Shown here: piece after piece, positions 6,711 through 12,518 of the stretch | How positions within the stretch are numbered: position 1 is the stretch's first letter | Layout: each line of letters begins with the position of its first letter | Assembly: GCA_002376965.1 (NCBI GenBank) | Contig: DFOV01000072.1 | Span: forward strand, 1 to 12,518 | Length of the DNA: 12,518 bases | Source of the DNA: Gammaproteobacteria bacterium UBA3532 | GTDB lineage: Bacteria > Pseudomonadota > Gammaproteobacteria > Enterobacterales > UBA3532 | Direction of reading: 5' to 3' | The notes under the pieces: generated by a model | The model's input: the letters and a program-made list of their open reading frames with translations, nothing else | The model's database searches: none | What the model was told of the DNA's origin: nothing | Position numbers and translations under genes: made by a program

Positions 6711-9700
6711 ATGTATATTAGGACAGCTCAAAAAGCATTATTTCTGGTCTCTGGACTTCTGGCTGCACAGCTGTATGCAGCTGATGCGACCAACTATCAG
6801 CAGGAGCCCGAAACCCTGACAGTAACCGAAGATCCTTTCGTCATGTTGGCCTTGGGGGTCGATCACCAGTTGTTTTACAAAGCGTATCCAGACTACACCG
6901 ATCTGGATGGTGATGGCGTACTGGATACTGAGTATACCAACCAGTTCAAATACGAGGGGTATTTTGATCCTGAATGGTGTTATGAATACTCATCAGATAA
7001 ATTCAGCCCCAAAGAAAAAGCCGTTAATTACACCTGTACGGGTGCATGGAGCGGTAATCTGCTGAACTGGGCATCAATGAGTCGGCTGGATATATTGCGC
7101 CATGTCTTATACGGTGGTAAACGTGCAGTTGATGACGTAGGGGAAACAACCCTGATAAGGGCTTCGGTACCATCGGATGGCCATGCTTTTGCCAAGGTAT
7201 TGAGCCAGGATGTCAGCAGCTATGCGCCATTTACCAGCGTGTCTAGCATTACTTTATGTAATGCATCTCGTGAAGATGGCACTCCGGTGTTTCGAGTAAG
7301 TGAAGGTTCCTATCGTCGTTGGTCTTCTTCCGAACGCGCCCAATGTATCTGGCGTGAAGATGGAAATGACGACGATGCTAACACCGATGATGACAGTCAA
7401 AATAACCGTCCGCCAAAGAATGATACAAATATAAATTCATTAGGTGAATTGGAGTATGTGGTAGAGGTTGATGTTTGTATCAACGGTAAGGATAATTTCT
7501 CTGAGCGCTGCCAGGAATACGCTACTGACCAGTACAAGCCTACCGGCTTATTGCAGTTTTACAGCGATCTTAACGACTTCAAATTTGGCTTAATCACCGG
7601 TAGCTATGGCAAGCACCTTTCAGGTGGCTTGTTACGCAAAAATATTAGCCCTACCAATGACGAGTACGATGCCAACGGTATTTTGACATTATCAGATGGT
7701 GTTGTTGCACATATTGACGCCATAGCGATCAATACTTGGACCGCTGGGGTTGATACTGACAAGCCCGATAAGTCTGGTTCCAGTAAGCATGTTGATTGTG
7801 ATAGTGCTAACATCACAGTCGATAAAATCAAGAAAGGAGATTCGGACACCCGTTATTGCAGCCAGTGGGGTAACCCCATCGCCGAAATATTTGCTGAGGC
7901 ACTGCGCTATTTTGCAGGACAAACCACTCCCGATCCAGACTACAGTACAAATGGCGACGTTGGTTCGCCACAGGCAGTCGCTCTTGATGCAACTATGAAC
8001 GAGAATCTGTCTTGGAAAGATCCTTTCGCGGATATTGATAACAACAAGGATTTATATTGTGCGAGATGCAATATCATTGTTATTAGCACGGGCGTGAACT
8101 CATTTGATGGTGATGAACTGGACAGTTCCGTTGGCAGTGGGCAGGGAGTTGATGACCTTCCTGACTTGAGCTTTGCCACATTAAAAAGCAATTTCACCGA
8201 TGAGATCGGTGATATCGAAGCGAAACTGCTATCAGGTAGCGACTTTAACTCAACATCCTTTATTCTTGGTGGCAAGCCAGACAGCGCTTGTACGTTAAAA
8301 GATGGCACCGTGCCGAACTTAGATAACGTTGCCAACCTGTCTGATGTTCAAGGTGTTTGCCCCGAGCTTCCTCAACTGGAAGGTAGTTATCATTTGGCTG
8401 GGCTGGCTTATTATGCAAGAACCACCGATTTGCGCCAAAGTGATAAATACCCAACCAGCCAGTTTGTTAAAACTTTTGGTGTTGAGCTGGCAGAAAGCCT
8501 ACCGTCTTTCACCTTCGATGTTAATGGCAATCCTGTAACCCTTAATCCAGTATGCCAATCCAAACCTACCGACTACAAAGACGACACGGATGATCATGAG
8601 AATGATAATGGCTGGGGTATGTGCAGCCTTATCGATCTTGAAGTGGTAAAAATGAGTGTTGTTGACGATGAAGTGGTTGAGGTCGAGCTACGCATCTATT
8701 GGGAAGACTCGCTTTGGGGTAATGACTATGATCTGGATGGCGCACAGCGACTAAACATGACAATTGATCGAGTTAGTAATAAGGTGACGGTTACTACAGG
8801 TGCAGACTATGTTGCGGCTCATAACCATATGCGATTCAGCTATACACTGACTGGCGTGCATGATATCGGCCTAAGCTTTATCAATGGACAAGTCTATCCC
8901 GAATATGTTGTCGCTGAGGGAGCTTTCAACAAGGATGGAAAGCAAGACCCACAAGACTTTAACGTGTTAGATACACCGAAATACAGGCCCGATCTTCAGC
9001 CAGATGATGAAAAAGCGGAATTTACCGTTAGCAATCAAAAAGCTATGACCTTAGATAAGCCTTTGGTTTATGCTGCCAAATATGGTGGTTTCGATGATAA
9101 GAATGACAACGGATTAGTTGACGACCATGAGTGGGACAGCAAAAATAATTTAACTGGGGAAATTGGTTCCGATGGTATTCCTGATGGTTATATCTTCGGC
9201 AGAAACCCTAGCTTCTTGCGTGAGCAAATCGGTCAAATACTGCGCACGATAAAAAATGAAGTAGCATCAGGTACTAACGCGGCAGTGGTAGCCAATAACA
9301 GCCGTGGTCTGGGCGCAATTTATCAGGCGATATATAACCCCAGCATTGTAAGAGGAATCACCGAAGTTTCGTGGAGTGGGCTGGTTCATTCTTTCTTGGT
9401 TGATGAAAATGGCTGGCCACGTCAGGACACTAATCAAAACAATGCTTTTGATGAAAGTGAAGACCACTATGTGTTCATTGGTAACCCTTGCTACCCTGAA
9501 AAAGGCAATGAAGAAACCCTTGTTTATACGCTACCACCTTCAACAGATGGTGTTGATGGAGATCAACCGAATTGTACTTCTGACGTCTGGCTTTCTGTTG
9601 TTGGAGTTCAAATACCAGAGGCAAAACCATTGTGGAGCACTCTGGATTATTTATCGCTGTTGCCAGGCGATAGCAATTTGAATAAAAGTCAACGCAGTTG

Positions 9701-11882
9701 GTCAACACCAGCCAATGCATCATCAGGTAAAGGGCAACGAGCCATTTATACTCATCTTGATCATAATGCCGATGGCAAAGCCGACGATGGTGAAATCGTT
9801 GATTTTGTCGCTGGTAGTTTTGATGATGAAAATGAATATCGCTATCTTAATGTAGAAAACAATAGCGATGCTGCTGATGTGGTGAATTTTATTCGTGGCT
9901 TGGAAATTGATGGCTTTAGAAATCGCACCATAGACTGGTCTAGCAGTATTGCTGGTGAAGAAACCCTGCGTATGGGGGATATCATCCACTCAACGCCAGC
10001 CATTGTTGGTGCGCCGAAAGAACGTTATCAGCTGCGCTATAACGATACGACCTATCAAGCCTTTATCAATCAATATGAGAATCGTCGCCAAATGATATAT
10101 TTCGGGGGCAACGACGGTATGATTCATGCCGTCAATGGGGGATTTTGGGATAATGATGCTAAAAAATTCATTCTTAGCACGGGGAATGGCGAAGCCGAGC
10201 ATGACCTGGGGGCTGAAGTGTGGTCATATATTCCAACCAACCTGTTACCGCACCTTAAGTGGCTGACGGATGAAAACTATAAGCATATCTATTATATGGA
10301 TGGTGAACCTATGGTGGTTGATGCCAAGGTTTTTGCTGATGATGCGGATCACCCAGGCGGCTGGGGTACGCTATTAATCATGGGGATGCGCCTAGGTGGA
10401 GGTGAGATTACGGTTGATATGACCCCGAGTGCTGATGGCGGAGATCGAACCTTTAAGTCGTCTTATGTCATACTGGATATTACCAACCCAGAGAAAGAGC
10501 CAGAACTTTTTGCTGAGATAGCCTTAGATGGCTTAGGACATACATCTTCCAGACCAGCATTGGTACATGCTCGATCACGGGAGGCTATGCAGTGGGATAC
10601 TGGCACCTTCGATAATGAGTGGGGCTTGGTTTTAGCCTCTGGTCCTAAGGGTAAAGAAGCCATTGCCAACGGCCATAGTGATCAGGAAGCGCGCCTGTAT
10701 TTTTATAACTTGGTGAAAAAAGCTTTTGTGCGAGATCCATCGACACTTGAGCCTGTTTATCAGGTAGTAACCCATACAAGCCTGCCGACCGGTCAAGTCA
10801 CTGATTTACATGCAACGGACTGGAATAATAATTACTATATTGATGAGATTTATTTCGGTGTTAATCATATTGATTACTCATCTGATGTATTTAACGGAGT
10901 ACTCTATAATTTCAGAATGAACTGGCAGGATTGGCTCGATGGTGGAAAAGTTCCTGGTGAGCTGAATGATGTCATTGATATGGAAACACCCATTGCCGCA
11001 GAGCCATACACTTCTGTCGATAATCAAGGGTATTCATGGGTATTTACCGGAACAGGGCGGTTGTTTATCGGTAAAGACCGTGACGAACGGCATCAGGAAT
11101 ATTTTGCAGGCATTAAATTAACAGATGATTTGCCGGTCGATAAAGATGACCTGATGCAAACCAATGGAATTGCAGTATATTCTGATGGTGAGCTCAAGCC
11201 CTCGGCCACTGTGGCTAATGAAACGGTCGACACTGAGCAAGATTTGATAGATGTGATGCAAGAGAAAGGTAAAGGATGGATCACTGAGTTGAGCAACCCC
11301 TTCGATGATAGTCAATTAACCAGGAACTTAAGCACGGCCGCACGGACCTTTAATTTACTGCTATATACTGACTTTTATCCTGAGGAAGAAGGCAATGGGA
11401 CCTGCTTTATGGGAGGTGAGAGCTGGCTTCATGCAGTTGATTTAAGAACAGGCTTGGCACCATCCTTCTTTCCTTTTGCAAGCCAGGGAATTCCTGACCC
11501 AAACAATGCTGAAGAGTCTATCAGCTACATGAAGCTAGGACGAGGTATAGCGTCGGCGCCTATTATTTACGGCACAGGGCAAAGCTCAAGGCCGAAAGTG
11601 TTTGTACAAAAATCAGATGCGGCTTTAAGACGAGAAGTTCTACAGGTTAAACAACAAAAGCCGTTACGTTCTTCTTGGAGAGAGTTTCAGGATATACCGG
11701 TATATATCAACAACGATAATGAGTTGACACCGCTGACTGAATATACACTCTTCCCTGGAGAAGACACCTCTACTGGCGGAAATAACGGCGGAAATAACGG
11801 CGGAAATAACGGCGGAAATAACGGCGGAAATAACGGCGGAAATAACGGCGGTAATAACGGCAATGGCGGAGGCAAGAAATGA
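6711..11882 (+). CDS. pilY1: Type IV pilus tip-associated protein PilY1
   Basis: Very large exported protein, 1723 residues, against about 1160 in Pseudomonas aeruginosa. The ATG at 6711 was chosen because AGAGGT (6697-6702) lies eight bases ahead and a signal peptide starts there: hydrophobic core ALFLVSGLLAA, cleavage likely after LYA (residue 23). The reading frame extends to a TTG at 6684, but that would displace the signal peptide. The N-terminal half has motifs of the long PilY1 group (DLDGDGVLDTEY at 64-75; WGNPIAEIFAEALRYFAG; a VWA-like strand NIIVISTG). The C-terminal half is the PilY1 beta-propeller: LRMGDIIHSTPAIVG (from 1086), FGGNDGMIHAVNG (from 1131) and a calcium-type loop DWNNNYYID (1370-1378). 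No canonical VWA metal site is obvious. In known systems PilY1 sits at the pilus tip and acts in pilus extension, adhesion and surface sensing. The last 35 residues are a Gly-Asn tail. Confidence 0.95.
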   Translation: MYIRTAQKALFLVSGLLAAQLYAADATNYQQEPETLTVTEDPFVMLALGVDHQLFYKAYPDYTDLDGDGVLDTEYTNQFKYEGYFDPEWCYEYSSDKFSPKEKAVNYTCTGAWSGNLLNWASMSRLDILRHVLYGGKRAVDDVGETTLIRASVPSDGHAFAKVLSQDVSSYAPFTSVSSITLCNASREDGTPVFRVSEGSYRRWSSSERAQCIWREDGNDDDANTDDDSQNNRPPKNDTNINSLGELEYVVEVDVCINGKDNFSERCQEYATDQYKPTGLLQFYSDLNDFKFGLITGSYGKHLSGGLLRKNISPTNDEYDANGILTLSDGVVAHIDAIAINTWTAGVDTDKPDKSGSSKHVDCDSANITVDKIKKGDSDTRYCSQWGNPIAEIFAEALRYFAGQTTPDPDYSTNGDVGSPQAVALDATMNENLSWKDPFADIDNNKDLYCARCNIIVISTGVNSFDGDELDSSVGSGQGVDDLPDLSFATLKSNFTDEIGDIEAKLLSGSDFNSTSFILGGKPDSACTLKDGTVPNLDNVANLSDVQGVCPELPQLEGSYHLAGLAYYARTTDLRQSDKYPTSQFVKTFGVELAESLPSFTFDVNGNPVTLNPVCQSKPTDYKDDTDDHENDNGWGMCSLIDLEVVKMSVVDDEVVEVELRIYWEDSLWGNDYDLDGAQRLNMTIDRVSNKVTVTTGADYVAAHNHMRFSYTLTGVHDIGLSFINGQVYPEYVVAEGAFNKDGKQDPQDFNVLDTPKYRPDLQPDDEKAEFTVSNQKAMTLDKPLVYAAKYGGFDDKNDNGLVDDHEWDSKNNLTGEIGSDGIPDGYIFGRNPSFLREQIGQILRTIKNEVASGTNAAVVANNSRGLGAIYQAIYNPSIVRGITEVSWSGLVHSFLVDENGWPRQDTNQNNAFDESEDHYVFIGNPCYPEKGNEETLVYTLPPSTDGVDGDQPNCTSDVWLSVVGVQIPEAKPLWSTLDYLSLLPGDSNLNKSQRSWSTPANASSGKGQRAIYTHLDHNADGKADDGEIVDFVAGSFDDENEYRYLNVENNSDAADVVNFIRGLEIDGFRNRTIDWSSSIAGEETLRMGDIIHSTPAIVGAPKERYQLRYNDTTYQAFINQYENRRQMIYFGGNDGMIHAVNGGFWDNDAKKFILSTGNGEAEHDLGAEVWSYIPTNLLPHLKWLTDENYKHIYYMDGEPMVVDAKVFADDADHPGGWGTLLIMGMRLGGGEITVDMTPSADGGDRTFKSSYVILDITNPEKEPELFAEIALDGLGHTSSRPALVHARSREAMQWDTGTFDNEWGLVLASGPKGKEAIANGHSDQEARLYFYNLVKKAFVRDPSTLEPVYQVVTHTSLPTGQVTDLHATDWNNNYYIDEIYFGVNHIDYSSDVFNGVLYNFRMNWQDWLDGGKVPGELNDVIDMETPIAAEPYTSVDNQGYSWVFTGTGRLFIGKDRDERHQEYFAGIKLTDDLPVDKDDLMQTNGIAVYSDGELKPSATVANETVDTEQDLIDVMQEKGKGWITELSNPFDDSQLTRNLSTAARTFNLLLYTDFYPEEEGNGTCFMGGESWLHAVDLRTGLAPSFFPFASQGIPDPNNAEESISYMKLGRGIASAPIIYGTGQSSRPKVFVQKSDAALRREVLQVKQQKPLRSSWREFQDIPVYINNDNELTPLTEYTLFPGEDTSTGGNNGGNNGGNNGGNNGGNNGGNNGGNNGNGGGKK
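11775..11858 (+). repeat. Seven tandem 12-base repeats encoding Gly-Gly-Asn-Asn
   Basis: The unit GGCGGAAATAAC occurs seven times head to tail; the first six copies are identical and the last differs by one A-to-T change. It is in frame with pilY1 and encodes residues 1689-1716. The near-identity of the copies points to recent slippage or recombination, and because the unit is a multiple of three, copy changes would not break the frame. It ends 20 bases before the pilE start codon. Confidence 0.97.
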
Positions 11883-12307
11883 TATCAAAATCCGGTAACA
11901 GTCGTGTTGAAGGCTTCACCCTGATAGAGTTGATGATTGTTATTGCAATCATCTCTATTCTTGCTGGCGTCGCAATTCCATCCTACAACAACAGTGTTCG
12001 CCGCGGACAACGCAGTGATGCTCATGTTGGGATAGAGCAGGCCGAGTCTCAGGTGCGAAAGGCATATACTGTATCTAACAGTTATAGTGATATTGCTACG
12101 TTTGCATCGCCAGAAGGTTATTACGATATTGAGGTTGATGCAGGTGACTGCGCCACGGCCGGTGTTGGAGGCACCGGTCCGAAGGTGTGTAGCAGTTTTG
12201 TTATCACGGCTGTTCCATCAAGTGACTCGCCGCAGAAGAAAGACACGGACTGTCTAGAAATGACCATGGATAGCCTAGGCAGAAAAAAACCAACCGAATG
12301 TTGGTAA
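11879..12307 (+). CDS. pilE: Type IV minor pilin PilE
   Basis: Prepilin of 142 residues, the usual PilE size. The leader of 12 residues ends EG, then FTLIELMIVIAIISILAGVA with Glu at +5. The segment AIPSYNNSVRRGQRSDAHVGIEQAE and the cysteine-Trp C-terminus (ECW) are typical of PilE-like minor pilins; the four cysteines are 91, 104, 125 and 141. PilE is known as the subunit linking the tip complex to the major pilin fibre. The start overlaps the pilY1 stop (ATGA), and the ribosome site GGAGG (11868-11872) is built from pilY1 glycine codons, six bases ahead. It is the last gene of the cluster; no pilY2 lies between it and pilY1. A major pilin is less likely given the operon context. Confidence 0.93.
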   Translation: MISKSGNSRVEGFTLIELMIVIAIISILAGVAIPSYNNSVRRGQRSDAHVGIEQAESQVRKAYTVSNSYSDIATFASPEGYYDIEVDAGDCATAGVGGTGPKVCSSFVITAVPSSDSPQKKDTDCLEMTMDSLGRKKPTECW

Positions 12308-12314
12308 GTACATT

Positions 12315-12518
12315 TTACAAATAAACTGGCGCCATTTGGCGCCAGTAATATCCTCGATGCGCACGCTCGCGCCACACATCCATTTGATGCTTTATCCCTT
12401 TTTCGTTCAGAATGCGACTTAGGTGAAAGTTGTTATCCTTGAACGGATCATCTTCGCCAATAGTAAAATACATTTCCATGTTTCTTAAGGCATCTAATCG
12501 GCCACCGCAATTTTCGCT
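12315..12518 (-). CDS. C-terminal fragment of a putative esterase (PF00756-like), cut by window end
   Basis: Translating the minus strand from base 12518 gives 67 residues without interruption, ending in TAA at 12317-12315. The segment contains MYFTIGEDDPF, LSRILNEKGIKHQMDVW and AHRGYYWRQMAPVYL. This fits the end of alpha/beta-hydrolase esterases of the PF00756 type, where a conserved His precedes an aromatic WxxM-type helix (commonly HDWPYW); here the His at residue 54 would be the catalytic one and the Asp pair near residue 23-24 lies in the usual acid-residue region. The gene points toward pilE and its stop is eight bases past the pilE stop. The family is recognised from memory of the motif pattern, and the substrate is unknown. 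The start lies outside the window. Confidence 0.65.
   Translation of the reverse strand, partial: SENCGGRLDALRNMEMYFTIGEDDPFKDNNFHLSRILNEKGIKHQMDVWRERAHRGYYWRQMAPVYL
12325..12346. terminator. GC-rich hairpin between convergent pilE and esterase genes
   Basis: ACTGGCGCC (12325-12333) and GGCGCCAGT (12338-12346) form a perfect 9-bp stem with an ATTT loop, 17 bases after the pilE stop. On the minus strand the stem is followed by TTATTTGT, so it is a plausible intrinsic terminator for the esterase gene. On the + strand the following bases are AATATCC, without a T-run, so termination of the pilus operon here would be weaker. The whole stem lies within the last codons of the esterase gene. Confidence 0.6.

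Noticed and set aside
7767..7781. DKSGS in PilY1 (residues 353-357) fits the DxSxS pattern of a VWA metal site.
   Set aside because: It lies in a polar loop without the preceding hydrophobic strand that a real VWA site needs, so the match is probably chance.
11775..11858. The tandem repeats as a CRISPR array or origin iterons.
   Set aside because: There are no spacers between units, and the repeat is in frame inside a well-supported gene.
11664..11952. Minus-strand open frames with repeated AVIS, FPPL or YFRR units opposite the PilY1 tail.
   Set aside because: They are mirror images of the 12-base repeat in three frames, with no ribosome sites or family features; the + strand frame is clearly the coding one.

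Overview
The window reads as chromosomal DNA of a gammaproteobacterium, probably free-living or marine. This is inferred from the close match of the IleS, LspA and IspH sequences to that group, the x-ileS-lspA-fkpB-ispH gene order, a Pseudomonas-type minor pilin cluster, and moderate base composition. I cannot name a species. Coding density is high. No gene-free stretch exceeds 300 bases, and I saw no insertion sequence, tRNA, rRNA or CRISPR array.

Left part (1-2908): a housekeeping operon on the + strand. It holds the 3' part of ileS (isoleucyl-tRNA synthetase, entering at its KMSKS loop), lspA (lipoprotein signal peptidase), fkpB (SlyD-like peptidyl-prolyl isomerase) and ispH (last enzyme of the MEP isoprenoid pathway). 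The genes overlap by 1 and 14 bases or are separated by 1 base, so translation is probably coupled. An imperfect hairpin follows ispH.

Middle and right part (3053-12307): a seven-gene type IV pilus minor pilin and adhesin cluster on the same strand: two GspH/FimT-family pilins (fimT- and fimU-like), pilV, pilW, pilX, pilY1 and pilE. Five of the six pilins carry a leader ending in Gly, a hydrophobic helix and Glu at +5. PilX has the same layout but lacks the Glu. In known systems these proteins form the priming complex at the pilus tip, with PilY1 as the large exported tip protein. From the second pilin onward the genes overlap or nearly touch. PilY1 is unusually long (about 1723 residues), carries several EF-hand-like acidic loops, and ends in a Gly-Asn tail encoded by seven 12-base tandem repeats just before pilE.

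Right edge (12315-12518): the C-terminus of a convergent minus-strand gene, cut by the window end, resembling a PF00756-type alpha/beta-hydrolase esterase. A 9-bp GC-rich hairpin inside its last codons lies between the two convergent genes and probably serves as a terminator, best formed for the minus strand.

No wholly new system is apparent. The points most worth checking are the PilY1 tail repeat, the multiple acidic loops of PilY1, the paired four-cysteine GspH pilins, the non-ATG start of the second pilin, and the altered residues after the IleS KMSKS motif.
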